This document shows positions 10,442 to 21,197 of a DNA stretch of 64,000 nt, in pieces. Positions within the stretch are counted from its first letter, which is position 1. The number at the start of each line of letters is the position of its first letter. Below the pieces are notes generated by a model. The model made no database searches and was not told where the DNA came from. It saw nothing but the letters and a program-made list of their open reading frames with translations. Position numbers and translations under genes: made by a program. The DNA is from Siphonodentalium dalli (Eukaryota; Mollusca; Scaphopoda; Gadilida; Siphonodentaliidae): assembly GCA_032622095.1 (NCBI GenBank), contig CP136061.1, positions 96,471,345 through 96,535,344 on the forward strand, read 5' to 3'.

Positions 10442-10664
10442 GGTTGGGCGATTAGTTGACGAAAGTAAATAACCGTCGACTACCACACCTGCCGAAGGTT
10501 AGTCGAATGATCGTGGCAAGCCTAAGCTAATGTATATCTATTTTTTGTTTAAAGAAAAAAAAACATTTGAAAAAAAAAGAAAAGATTTTTTTTTTCGAGA
10601 AATGAGCTGAAAGCAAAGAATTAATTTTTTTTTTAAATTATTCCTTTTTTCAAGAAACTCTAAA

Positions 10665-10842
10665 GGGGACGTCCTCGCCTAGACCTTGACCTGAACCTGC
10701 ATTTATGGCTGCATATGAAATTTGGTGATGATCGGATGAGAAATGCGGTCTGTAGACTGTGCGGGAGGAAATGTGGACGGACAGACTTCCGCACACTTGA
10801 TGGCAATAGCTTAGCTTGACAAGTCAAGATAAGCTAAAAATG
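10665..10842 (+). repeat. Dispersed repeat fragment with GGACGGACAGAC tail and hairpin
   Basis: Contains AAATTTGGTGATGATCGGAT, GAGAAATGCGGTCTGTAGAC and GGACGGACAGACTT, then a hairpin (TAGCTTAGCTTGAC / CAAGATAAGCTAA). This tail pattern is familiar from mollusc dispersed repeats, and the hairpin is related to those at 2149-2182 and 19232-19263. No ORF. Confidence 0.5.
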
Positions 10843-11497
10843 TTGAAATTTTCAGTCGAAAAATATAATGCTGACAGCGAAATTATATACCCCCTGTCTA
10901 TGGAATTAGTGCTTGCTTGTTTGTGCTTGCTTGCAAAGACCATATACATAATTTTTTAACACAATTGGAGTTGATTAAAAATCTCACTGGGCTGAATAAT
11001 AGGCCCAGAACAAAGCCCTAACAGGGCTGATTACGGGGCCTGGGCCTAAAGGCCCCGCTAAAATGCGAAGCCTGGCGTTTTATGTATAATACACGTTTTA
11101 TGCATAATATAAGTTATTATTTATTAAACGGTTGAAGTATGCATCTAAAGCATGAGAATGTCTCCGATTTCAGTCGCGATCAACGATGCTCCTGTTGCAG
11201 GATTTCAATATACGGCGCCTATACTGGTACACTGTCGCGCAGCTGTCACCGAACATTTCTTTAATATGAAAGTATCAATGACACTGTAGCTTATCTCATG
11301 AATGACTGATCGAAATCCATTTCTGAAGCGCGAGGTTGCCTTTCAAAATTTGACTTAACCCTTTACCCAACAAACCGGCCAAATAAAGCTTCAACAGCCT
11401 AAAATATCTTCGGTCTGTCTCAATAGAACCATACAAATATGGATATCATTGGAACCGGCTCCTTGACCACATTGTGATATTTACAGTTATGCCCTGT

Positions 11498-11566
11498 GCC
11501 AATGCATTCTCTTATATATGCGAGTCGACCATAGGTCGCCTCCCATATATAAGAGAATGCATTGGC
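11498..11566. repeat. 69-bp palindrome (first of an inverted pair)
   Basis: Begins GCCAATGCATTCTCTTATAT and ends with its inverse, centred on GACCATAGGTC. The second palindrome at 11635-11703 is close to its reverse complement, so the arms can pair within or between copies. The pair is separated by a T-rich 68-bp spacer. Confidence 0.85.
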
Positions 11567-11634
11567 CTAAAAAAAATCTTTTTTTAACACTTTTTACTAT
11601 TTTTTCTTACATTTTATAATTTTTAATGTGTTAA

Positions 11635-11703
11635 GCCAATGCATTCTCTTATATATGCGAGGCGACCTATGGTCGACTCGCATATATAAGAGAATGCATT
11701 GGC
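11635..11703. repeat. 69-bp palindrome (second of an inverted pair)
   Basis: Same outer arms as 11498-11566, centre GACCTATGGTC. One side differs from the first copy where TCGCATATATAAG replaces CCCATATATAAG. It lies inside the piggyBac-type MITE. Confidence 0.85.
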
Positions 11704-12182
11704 ACAGGGCCGTTCTGTTGGGTAAAGGGTTAAGCCATGATCACCGACAGTACTGCATGTTGCAGGATTTTGATTTGGAGCACTGCTGGGCAAGTGCCAA
11801 CAAAGAATCAGTCAGCACACTGGAATTTAAGACCACGTCTTTTTAAAACCTAAACATGTCTCGATCCCGATAACACGTACTTGTGCAGCAAAATGAAACA
11901 GAGTTACAGAGGGTTAAAATTTACACATCTTAGCTTGCACGTGGTTTGGTGTCTTCAATTCGATATAACTACGGAAATTGACAATTTTTCTTGATAAATT
12001 TTGCCACAATCGACCGCCCGCTGCAGTTGGATCTAAGGTTCTTTCGGTTCTCGTTAGACCATAGAACAATTGACTTCCCGTAAGTTTCATGACTTCCGAA
12101 TCCATGCACATTCATCCATAAAATTGTTCTCCCATTTTTCGTTCTACACACCTACCTACCAACGTGATACCATATGGTAGTA

Positions 12183-12200
12183 ATATATATATATATATAC
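12183..12200. repeat. Short TA microsatellite
   Basis: A short run of alternating T and A just after TATGGTAGTAA. No other feature. Confidence 0.7.
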
Positions 12201-12343
12201 TAGGGTTATAACCTGTGGAGCTGCGAATTCCATTTTCGCCGAATCATTTTCAAGTTTCCTAATTTTGTGATATTGCGACTTTGACAATTTGTAAAAGTCT
12301 TTTAAAAAAAAAATTCTCGAAAATGTACAGTTATTGTTATAGT

Positions 12344-12450
12344 ACAGGGCGGATTTCCCCCAGAATTTAATAAACGTACAGACCCGTATAACATCGTACA
12401 GGGCGGATTTTTTTCTATGAAATTAATAAACGTACAGGTACGTTTATTTG
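12344..12450. repeat. Tandem duplication with GTACAGGGCGGATTT
   Basis: GTACAGGGCGGATTT occurs at about 12343 and 12395, each followed by a run leading to AATAAACGTACAG. This is a roughly 55-bp imperfect tandem duplication. No gene. Confidence 0.6.
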
Positions 12451-13672
12451 GCACGCGAGAGAATATGGAACTGTCTCAGATGCCGCGTTATGTAATATCG
12501 CTGCGAATGTAAACAACACATGTTTCAGACATCGAAAAGTCCGAGTGGGCAGCATTTTCTTTTAAATTTGACATTGAGTTTCGGAGTAGGGCTGGACGAT
12601 ATTAACGAAAATAAAAACCGCGATTTTTGGAAATTAAAACCGCGGTTAACGATATAATCGCGGTTTTTTAAAACATCAGATACTAGTAACTTAAACAGTT
12701 TCTCACTGTTCGCTAGAATCACATCATTGTCATTAATTTTGACAAGTTGACGTCAATAATAACATACCTGTACACAACCTTTCAACCAGTGACAACCTCA
12801 TGCTCGCATCGATATTCGGAATGAAAAGTAAATTCACTGGTTAAATTCCGCTATTCGGACAATTTCTTTCCGGTGACTTGACAAATTCTGGTATATACCG
12901 ATAATTAATAAAACCATTATCTAGTCTATGCCAAAACTAAAAGTGTTCTATACTATACAGTATCCTTTTCTAACTCGGTATATTCAACTATGTTGAGCAA
13001 ATACATATGTTGTTCCCGATGACACTTGCGTCGCTTGACAAATGGAATATGGTTTACCGTCAAGACAAATTTTAGCGAAGTCCACACACACGTAGTACAT
13101 AACTTTTGGAATTCGGCCAAGCAAGGACACCATGTATTTTGGGCGGGTTTGAAGCCCTAATTCTATAATATTGGTTTTAACCAATCGCCGTGAGTGGTTT
13201 CTTCTAGACGAGAAGGGGGCGGTATCTTCGCTCATTTACTATTTTGATTGACGGTGCATGTGCATCATTGTACTGAAGGAAGAGACATGGCAAAACTGAC
13301 ATTCATATTGATCTATCACCCGATCAGTCGTCAATTCATTTGGTGAATTCTCTTGTAATAAAAAGTACGCAGGGAAGTCGGAGCGTTTGTGTAATATTGT
13401 GAGCGAAAGGGGGACGTATTCGGGGTTTTCGTATCCCCTTAATTTTGTTAGTCGTCCTAAACGTTGTTTACTATGATTTATATTGAATATTGAAAAAGTC
13501 AGGACACGGGGATTTAGTTGGAATTTAAAACTTAAATAACTCGATTTAGGCTTGAGTTAAACTATTTGTTTGTATACGCTTATGATGGTCTGGCACCCTC
13601 TAATTGCCGACGATATTACGATTATTTTAGTTTAGACGATATTACTGACGATATTGAAATATTAACCAGGTA
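12451..13672. other. Non-coding stretch with a CGATAT/CGCGGTTTT repeat fragment
   Basis: At 12588-12672 the sequence GGCTGGACGATATTAACG followed by internally repeated AAAACCGCG units looks like one end of a DNA transposon, but no partner end was found. The remainder shows nothing recognisable. Confidence 0.4.
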
Positions 13673-15299
13673 TTGACAATTAATCGGGAAACCGCCCAGC
13701 AGGCCAGCACTATTTCGGAGCACTCCTTTACTAAGGCCAAAACAAATTTAATGCGTGTTTCCCGTAACCTGACTGACCATCTTCAAAACCCCCCGACCCA
13801 AGTTCATTTTATTGGTTTCAAAGAAAAAAAATCAATCTATAAACAGACCGACTGCACTGTTAACCAAATTGTGTACACATGGTTACATTTTACCTGTATC
13901 TGATTCGCCCCGCGAGATAAATTATATCTTTGATATATTTATATATTTTTCGCAAACCCACATCGTCACTCTTCAAATGGAAAGTCAAATTACGACCAGA
14001 CGCTATACCGGAAGATCATGAGTTATCGTTCCTCTTCGCTGACCGGAAGCACGTGTTTGTGTTGATATGGAGTATTTATATTAAACATGGATGTTCTCTG
14101 AGGTTGATTCGAACCGAAATTCGAATGCAGGAACAAGTTCTTTTCAACGATAGCGGTCGCACATGGGTCGATTCCCATGTGCATAATTCACGACTGCTGT
14201 GGCAAAAAAACCCGCATTTTAAAGATAACAGAAATCTGTTTTATACATGTTTCCCCTCAATATATCAGTTTTATCACCAATTTGTTGGTTACTCTGGCAA
14301 TATATATGGCATTTTAATCAGCGATGTTCTCCGCAATGCAATTGCAAGTGTACTTTGTTTGTATAAGACTACAAATGCATACTTAGAATTTACTAGTAAA
14401 GGCTATCGCATATCTTGTGGTGAATGCTGAATGAAACTGACTATTATGAAATACTTTGCTTGTTCTGAGTCCTGCAATTTGCGGGGGGGGGGCACACGTT
14501 TGTGATTGTTAACCACGCTCTGGAAGTTTGATGAAACTTATTGTTTCCGTAACATTTGATTCCTTTCTTTAGGAACCGCCGGCGGTCCAACGCGTTCATT
14601 CCTACTTTTATATTATTGGATATGTGGCTATTCATTAAAATGAAATAGTAATCGCCACGTTCGTTCTAGTGAACTCACAAATATTATAAGTTAACCATGA
14701 CATCGCCGAGAAATGTGCTAGTATTCAATACATTGTGCTCTTTAGTCATTAAGAGTGGTCTATGATGCACTTTATTAACGTAAAAATTACATCAGCCAAT
14801 GCCTCAAACAACCAGTTAAAATTGAGTTAACCAGCACCTAGGCAATAGTCCATATTACGGAATACTTCCACTGATGTTATTAATATTAGGTACAGTTAAG
14901 TCGATTATTGATGAACGATTATCAAAATCAATAATCGTGTCACCTCTACTCTAGGCTCTACCTTAACTTTGACATGTAACTGAGTAGACTGTTTGGATTT
15001 TGTAAAGTTGGTAGGGGAAGCTTATACGAGTATGGAATTTTACTGGATGATTAATCATTTAATAATGTTCTCTGTATTGTACAACATCTAGATCTATTTA
15101 ACAAGATTCATCTACCCTAGGAATTCCAATTCACAAAATTAATTACTTTTGAAGCATTTTTTTCCCCTCCAGCCAGCCTGCCAGGTGACAAGAAATCACC
15201 CATTCGGCCATTGTCGTCTGCTTTTTTCTTGTCAGTAAATGTCACCTCAAATCCAAACAGTTCAATCAATCATACTCATACGAGTCATAGGCCCTAGCA
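13673..15299. other. Non-coding or undetermined; one unsupported open frame
   Basis: An open frame on the plus strand from about 13930 to 14430 (166 codons, starting at TTG not ATG) has no recognisable motif, signal or splice context, so I do not call it. A GTCGATTATTGATGAACGAT-like stretch at 14897-14916 resembles hAT-family subterminal sequence. Otherwise nothing seen. Confidence 0.35.
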
Positions 15300-15418
15300 C
15301 AGAAGTTGGAATCACTGACTTTTATAGATTACCAGGGGACTTATAAGCAAACCCTAATGCTTTTAACTCGCCTGATAATCTCTAAAAGTGGCATAAAAGT
15401 CAGTGATTCCAACTTCTG
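15300..15418. mobile_element. 119-bp MITE with 25-bp perfect terminal inverted repeats
   Basis: The left end CAGAAGTTGGAATCACTGAC is repeated in perfect inverted form at the right end (GTCAGTGATTCCAACTTCTG); pairing then continues with mismatches to a small loop. The flanks GGCCCTAGC and GGCCTAGC are similar but no exact target duplication is fixed. Confidence 0.7.
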
Positions 15419-15450
15419 AGGATCGTACTCGTAGGCCTAGCTAAAATTAA

Positions 15451-15490
15451 AAATTGGACTCTGCAGACAATAATCTGTAGAGTCCAATTT
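15451..15490. repeat. Short hairpin (17-bp stem, 6-nt loop)
   Basis: AAATTGGACTCTGCAGA pairs with TCTGTAGAGTCCAATTT with one mismatch. It lies about 600 bp upstream of the transposase start. No T-run or RNA gene hallmark follows it. Confidence 0.7.
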
Positions 15491-15915
15491 GGATAACATG
15501 TATATATCAATAGACCGACAACACACCATTTAAAGATTTCAGACCATCGTCGCTAAGTCCAATACTTTGGATACTCATTGTTGAATTGTATTAATATTTG
15601 CTGAAACAAAAAGGCGCCAATGGAATTGGTAAAGCCGAAAAGTCCGCGTTGCTAATTGACTAATTAAAACCATTGTTTTAATTTCACTTCAGCCTTTATG
15701 GCTTTATCCAATCAGAATGCATAACACTCAATTTATCTGAGGAAGAGATAAAACGTGATACTGAGGTACGATATCGATGAAATTGAGAACACTCGAGAAA
15801 TCAACACTTACGCTTAATATTCACATTCTGAGATGTGACACAAACGAAAAATGTCACCACAATGCAACTCCAATGTATTAGCCACGCATCTGATTGGAAG
15901 TGAAAATTAAAAAAA

Positions 15916-15923
15916 TATATAAA
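15916..15923 (+). promoter_or_regulatory. Candidate TATA box of the transposase gene
   Basis: TATATAAA lies 140 bp upstream of the first usable ATG (16056) with nothing else coding between. If used, transcription would start near 15950, leaving a 5' leader of about 100 nt. Position and sequence are the only support; the surroundings are AT-rich, so chance is possible. Confidence 0.35.
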
Positions 15924-16055
15924 CCAGCTACTGACACAAGTTAACATTACACGTTTTATGGGAGCCCATTTTTTCGGATCGATGTTTGGTCATGTGACAA
16001 TGTGCGCGAATTGTTGATTGTTGATCAAGAAAAAGAACAAATTATATCAGCATAT

Positions 16056-16441
16056 ATGTATAAATCTAGGAAAAGACCATGTGGCTGTAAGCGTTGTAAA
16101 TACCATCGCTCTCAACATTACAGTACCGTACAGAAACATTTGGTCGAATTTGGCAAGTATAATGCCAATGGAACTTCTGACATTGACAATAAATTGAATA
16201 AGTTTAAGAATAACGTTGTTGATGTTGTTATTGTGGACAATGAAAGTATAAGTGATACTGATAGTGAAGATATTCAGTGTGATGATCTTACCAGTACTGA
16301 TGATGAATCAACTACCAGTACTGATGATGAATCAACTGATGACATCATGGAGTCGATGGACCAAAGCATTTCTAATAATGCTCTTGTTGCCAATGTTGGC
16401 ACTACTGGACATTCAACCAATTACCAAACCAGCCTTACCAG
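16056..16441 (+). CDS. EnSpm/CACTA transposase, exon 1 (N-terminal Cys-rich and acidic region)
   Basis: First coding exon of the transposase completed at 23964. The start is the ATG at 16056. The frame is open upstream to a stop at 15942-15944, but no ATG lies in it (only a GTG at 16002), so 16056 is preferred unless an upstream exon exists. Residues 1-128: a basic start, then a Cys/His cluster (C9, C11, C14, H17, H28) typical of the N-terminus of animal tnp2-type proteins, then a strongly acidic Ser/Thr/Asp/Glu stretch containing an exact duplicate of a 24-bp unit (TSTDDEST twice, about 16290-16340). The exon ends at AG|GTGAGAA with two bases of a split codon. Its last 26 residues resemble exon 2 (GHSTNYQ in both). 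Confidence 0.75.
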
Positions 16442-18571
16442 GTGAGAACTTATGATATTTATTAATTCTCCAGGCTCTTGCCATTTTACTAGTCTTAGTT
16501 CAAAATGAACCTATTTAAATCAGGTCGAGCACTAGCCCGCATCTTCCCGGGCTTTAATGACCTGGATTGGAATATCACAGATTGGTGTCGTTATAGACCG
16601 CGTTCCATGCCTATATTTTCAATAGCACTTTGTGCGCCTATGATCCTGAGCATGAACGGTGCATGTTTATAGGGTTTTCCATGACTGAGATTTGAAGGTC
16701 AACTAATCAGCCGTAATAGTCAAAGATTATTCGATTAATCATCAACTCATACACCAAAAACTGTCATCAATGCCAGAGTACTAGTACCTTCCTGTGGATA
16801 CCATACTTTTCTTCCGCAGTTATTAACTATCCGTGTATCTTTTTTCAGCCCTCAAAATTCACTAAGGCAATTCCGTAGTAAAATGCCATAGTTCATGTAA
16901 TTAGCCATGGCATATCATTACTAGTACCGTAGTAAAGTGTCAGGTAAATCCTGTGTAATCACTCAGCTCCAGTACAAACGTGACAAGATTGAATACAATC
17001 ACGCAATACCGCTATTCTCAAAGTAATTGACCAGAAAAACGGGGTGATACCCCGGTCATGACCGCGGTGATACCGGTAATAAACGGTAGCGGTATCGAGA
17101 CGGTCATGGCGTGGAGTTACGGTATTGGGCGATAATGATACCGTGGTCTTTTAGCGGGCACCGCATTAATTTTGTTGAATACCGCAGTGATTTTCGTGGA
17201 ACTCTTTTAGGGGAAGTATTTACTCACACATACTTGTTCGCGTTAACAAGCGGTATCAGTACCGTGGTATTGGAGGATACCGCGGCATAGTACCGCCATA
17301 TTAACGGGGTGACACCACGTTATTGGTGGTCAATTACTTTAAGTATAGCGGTACTTCCAATACATGCAAATAAACAAGTGCGAATGGTGAAGGATCAAGA
17401 GGTGCCGGGGAGTATGTATTTGTTACACATTAGATGTTTTTCTGTTCTGTTAATATCATTGAAATGACTATAACAAATAATTTCCCGGCTTCCCTGCCCA
17501 AAAGTTGACAATTTAATAACAAATTTTGTCTAAAAATACCATATTTTTCCAAAGTAAAAATAAACACAAAAACAATCATAATATGTGCCAATAATTATAA
17601 ATGAAAAAATTTAATATTCAGACATAAAATAATGAGTCAAATTGTGTAAATCAAGCATAAAGAATTATAAAATAAAGGTTTTACTTCATTTTAGTGTCCT
17701 AAAACCTCCTCCAGGTGGCACCTCCTGATCCGTCACCATTGAGAGGAATGGGAGGAACTTGAACATTACATGAAGGTTCATTTTGAACTAGACTAGTCTA
17801 AACAAAGTAGACTGAGTAGTACAAAATGAACCTAGGTCCTATACTAATATGTATAGTATTGGTTCATTTTCAATGTCCAATGTGTATCAAATAATGCCTC
17901 GAAAACCTCCCCTGGCACCTCTTGATCCCTCACCATTGAAATGAATGTTGGCAATTACATGTAGGTTCATTTTAAACTCAGCCTTTTGTCATTGACTCGC
18001 CGTATTGTACATGTAACCAACATATGAACCCAGAATGGCAGAAATAATAAATCACTTACCGGTAGTTATCTTCGTAATAGCCCATTCACATTCGGCAACA
18101 TAAATATAAATGAAATCAGGATGTTTTCTTAATTTTCTGTGGATATTATTGTGAGAGAAAAATCCCTCTTTGTTTATCTTCTTAAAACGGAAAAATATCT
18201 GAAAAGTATCGTAAGAAAATTTGAGTTTTTCATTTCACCGAGTGTGTTATGGATACAGCCCTCTAAATTCAGATTGTTTGGCTTCGGCAATCCTCTACGG
18301 CAACAGTATGCCGTGCCCCAGTTTGCTTCAGCAAATTGCTTCGGCAATGCTGATTGCCGTAGCCAATTATGAAGGCTGTGGATATGCATACATGCAAAAA
18401 TGCAGCGACATTGAATTCACAGCGAATTACCTCAGCCAGATACCTGCGTATAAAAAGCAGCAAAGCTACATATTTATTTGAGTGCTGTCTCTTATTTATA
18501 CTGAAAAATAAGAAATTATTATGGTGATCAATTCCAAGGCAATTTCTTTTATTTCACTGTTCTTTTTGCAG
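16442..18571 (+). other. Intron 1 of the transposase gene, with nested repeats
   Basis: Donor GTGAGA at 16442, acceptor TTTTTGCAG ending at 18571; both match the consensus and the frame is preserved. The intron holds a hAT-end fragment (16671-16745), the MITE at 17007-17353, and two direct repeats rich in AAAACCTCC...CACCTC...CCATTGA (17697-17790 and 17890-17981). Small open frames at 18139-18481 are on both strands around a short GCTTCGGCAAT inverted repeat and are not genes. Confidence 0.7.
17009..17351. mobile_element. MITE with CCGCTATNCTNAAAGTAATT termini in intron 1
   Basis: The ends CCGCTATTCTCAAAGTAATT and AATTACTTTAAGTATAGCGG are inverted copies over about 28 bp, each bordered outside by TA (17007-17008 and 17352-17353). 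A TA duplication fits Tc1/mariner-type mobilisation. The interior is unusually rich in GGTACCGCGGT-like motifs. No coding capacity. Confidence 0.7.
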
Positions 18572-18691
18572 GGACACTGGTATGGATCATGCGGGTGATG
18601 GATCGACTATCGGTGCTGCATGCCAGGACCATAGCATTGCTAATGGTACTCATAACTGTACTGCTGGACATTCAACCAATTACCAAAGCAG
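18572..18691 (+). CDS. EnSpm/CACTA transposase, exon 2 (duplicated exon)
   Basis: 120 nt between a good acceptor (TCTTTTTGCAG, ending 18571) and donor (AG|GTGAGAA, 18692). It keeps the frame of exon 1 (completes an Arg codon) and hands over to exon 3 in the same phase. It encodes about 40 residues, including DHSIANGTHNCTAGHSTNYQS, which parallels the end of exon 1 (DQSISNNALVANVGTTGHSTNYQT). The nucleotide match ACATTCAACCAATTACCAAA and the matching intron starts argue for a tandem exon duplication. Both exons are symmetric in phase, so exon 2 could be skipped without a frameshift. Confidence 0.7.
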
Positions 18692-18783
18692 GTGAGAATA
18701 TTTATAGTATGAACCAGCTGTATCTTAACAGATCATGTTATGTCTTAATCCGAATTGCTTTTTATTTTTTTTTTTCATTTTTT

Positions 18784-18935
18784 TTTAGTGCCACTTTAAA
18801 TTTTCAGTGTTCCTAGTCAGAACTCATCATTCATACTCATCTTTGGGAAGTTTTCAAAATATGCGACATGTGTTCACTTCAACCTACGATTTCTCAGCCA
18901 TATCTCTGAATATCAAATCATGCCTTCTATGAGTT
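18784..18935 (+). repeat. Partial copy of the 4762-5101 MITE
   Basis: Matches 4836-4970 in order: TTTTTAGTGCC, CTTTAAATTTTC, GTGTTCCTAGTC, ATATGCGACATG, TTCACTTCAACCT, ATCTCTGAATATCAAAT. It lacks the terminal segments. Confidence 0.7.
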
Positions 18936-19228
18936 GAATAGGGCATTCAGATAACGCCTTTGCGACGCGTGCGTTTCAGTGTTAACTATACCAAGCTCTG
19001 AGACATGAGCAACACGTGCGATGTGCCAATCGTGTTCAACGCACGTTCCGTATTTTGTTTGTGCACCACAGAGGCCGCATACCTTTATAAATGGAAAATT
19101 ACGTCACTTGGCTTTTTGACTACCGCAAAGTCGCCTCTGTAACAATTTATTCATTTAAACATAGCTCCGATTGGCAAAATAAATATTCTCTTGTTGCAGG
19201 TGGGATAATATATGGAAGTGTGTTTTGT

Positions 19229-20060
19229 TTTCGTTAGCTCACCTGATACGAAGTATCATGGGGAGCTACAGTCGTCACATATTGTACGTTAGTCAACAAT
19301 TTCTTTAAATGACTTCTTCTCCAAAACCCCTTGGTCGATTTTGCTCAAATTTGGTGTGGGAGTGGGCGACTGGTTTTCAGATTTGTTAAAATTAGGTCAA
19401 TATGTTGAAAAGGGGGGGGGGCAAAAGGGACTTATTTGGGTGCAACTTTAATCTTCTTCTCAAGAACCACCAGGTGGATTTCTTTCAAACTTGATCTGGA
19501 GCATTATTGGTACTCATAGTTTCAGATTTGTTCAAGGCATTATGCTCGAATGATTTTAAGGGGCCATTAGGGCCCTTTGAAAATAGTGGTTTTGGGTTTG
19601 ACTTGGAAAAATATGTTTTCTCAAGATAAACATGGTGGCTTGGCCCATTTCGCTCAAATTTGTTGTGCATGTGCCTTGGGTGACTGGTATTCAGATATGT
19701 TAACATTAGGTCAATATGTTCATACCGGTAAGGGGGCAAAAGGGGCTTATTTGGGTGAAATTAAAAAAAATTGGTTTCCTCAAGAACCACTAAGTGGATT
19801 TCTTTCAAACTTGGTCTGGAGCATTACAATTTACTGGAACCCATATTTTCAGATTAGTTCAAGGCGTCATGCTTGACTGATTTAAAGGGTCGCAGGGCTC
19901 TCTGAAACTAGGGTTTTTGGGTTCGATGCAGCTTTTCAAATTGGAAAAATATGTTTTTCTCAAGAAAAACATGGTGGAATTCTTCCAAATTTGGTTTGGA
20001 ACATTAATGGGAGACCTAGTATCAGATTTGTTTACCATTATGTTGGTGGGGCCAAACAAT
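19229..20060 (+). repeat. Dispersed repeat: hairpin end plus reiterated blocks
   Basis: Starts with a hairpin (TAGCTCACCTGATAC / GTATCATGGGGAGCTA), then the CCCCTTGGTCGATTTTGCTC block also found inverted at 2040-2185. Blocks of roughly 300 bp follow, each with 'GGTGACTGGTATTCAGAT...TTAGGTCAATATGTT...CAAGAACCAC...GGATTTCTTTCAAACTTG'. Related blocks recur at 26166-26760. No intact ORF; probably a non-coding part of a multicopy element. Confidence 0.65.
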
Positions 20061-20149
20061 TTGTTATTTTTTTCTATTTTTTAAGGACGACCATGGCCAG
20101 CTGGGTGCAGCCCAGCCACACATTTGTTGAGTAGCAACAAATGCGCTGG

Positions 20150-20290
20150 TCGTCCTTATACTGAGTTCACTTTCAAACATGGGTGCCGCCATCTTGAATT
20201 TGAGGGGGCCTTCATCTTGGTCGTCCTTATACTGAGTTCGCTTTCGAACATGGGTGCCACCATCTTGAATTTGAGGGGCCGCCATCTTGG
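20150..20290 (+). repeat. Two-copy ~70-bp tandem repeat
   Basis: GTCGTCCTTATACTGAGTTC then AACATGGGTGCC and CCATCTTGAATTTGAGGGG occur twice, separated by about 69 bp. GGTCGTCCTTA also appears inverted at 20082-20092. Confidence 0.7.
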
Positions 20291-21068
20291 AACGTCATTG
20301 CAGTTAAATTAAAACTACAAAATGTTACTTTTCATATAGCCAACATAACAGTAATCATTACGTTAAGGCATTACATGGTTTATTCTTTGCACGTTTATGT
20401 AAACTATTAGGTGACATCACAGATATGTTGTATCCAAAGCGACGTCATATTGGCACGCACATTTCCCCGCGAAATTTCCCCAACTAAAATTTCAATGATA
20501 GAAATATGAAGCTTACGGCACTACACCATGTCAGGTGAGCATCCCAGCCGCCTCTAGTCAACTAGATATTGTGTATGAATAAAAGTTGAGTGCATCGTGC
20601 ATGTATATATGCAAAATTTTCTCCTGTTCCAGCAGGCCTAATGTTTTGAGGTCCGGTAAATACTGGGGTGTTCATGATTTCATGGTTGATTGATTTTTGG
20701 GGGCTTCAGAGCAATTTCTATATTAACACTGAACCCAATGGAGATTTCATATATTTCACTCTCTGTGTTTATCTTAACACAACTAGTTTACCAAATGACA
20801 AAAAATTAATATAATGAACTTGGGGAAGATGTTTATAAACTCAGTAAACATTCTAGGACTAGTCTCTTTAGATCTCATCAGAGCAGGTGAGTGCCCAATA
20901 GTCCCTGGATTATCTTGTTCTGAAAATGGCAAATTGTGACCTACATGTACATGTATATAGCAAATAAATGATATCAGGTCAATGGTGTAAGCTAGCACCC
21001 AGTGTAATTGTTACGACCCGCATAAAAAAATGAACTATATATATATGTATATATAATAGTATCACATG

Positions 21069-21197
21069 CAGGCCTTATTTAAATCTTTCTCAATTTTAAA
21101 TTAATATAGAAATATTCTAAGTACATGTATGTAAGAAATACCAGAATATTCTACCGGTACATTAATTTAAAATTGAGGATTATGTAAATAAGGCCTG
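21069..21197. mobile_element. Small inverted-repeat element just before exon 3
   Basis: The ends CAGGCCTTATTTA and TAAATAAGGCCTG are inverted copies, and pairing continues through CTCAATTTTAAATTAAT. 129 bp, sitting 60 bp from the intron 2 acceptor, so it could fold close to the splice site. Confidence 0.7.

Larger units (their letters stand above)
8258..10524. mobile_element. hAT-like non-autonomous transposon with 8-bp target duplication
   Basis: Ends TAGGGTTGCCACGA (left) and TCGTGGCAAGCCTA (right) are inverted copies with one mismatch. The flanking octamers AACTAATG (8250-8257) and AGCTAATG (10525-10532) differ at one base, fitting an 8-bp hAT duplication. Subterminal GTCGACGGTTA occurs near both ends in inverted form. 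It encodes no transposase and contains the nested element at 8502-9688. A related left-end fragment (GGTTTTCCATGACTGAGAT) lies at about 16671-16745. Confidence 0.75.
11359..11729. mobile_element. piggyBac-type MITE with TTAA target duplication
   Basis: 371 bp. TTAA lies on both sides (11355-11358 and 11730-11733). The termini are CCCTTTACCCAACA on the left and TGTTGGGTAAAGGG on the right. CCC ends with TTAA duplications are the piggyBac signature. The interior carries two 69-bp palindromes (11498-11566 and 11635-11703). No coding sequence. Confidence 0.8.

Noticed and set aside
10004-10486. 160-codon minus-strand frame
   Set aside because: It runs through the 27-C homopolymer (poly-Gly) inside a non-autonomous transposon; length error in the run alone would change the frame.
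13930-14430. 166-codon plus-strand open frame
   Set aside because: Starts with TTG, no recognisable motif, unremarkable AT-rich composition and no splice context; chance open frame more likely.
16000-16055. Upstream start (GTG at 16002) for the transposase
   Set aside because: The frame is open, but no ATG is present and the Cys cluster lies right after the ATG at 16056, as in related animal proteins; an upstream exon remains possible.
18139-18481. Overlapping small frames on both strands in intron 1
   Set aside because: They surround a short GCTTCGGCAAT inverted repeat and do not resemble any protein; both strands are open for the same reason.
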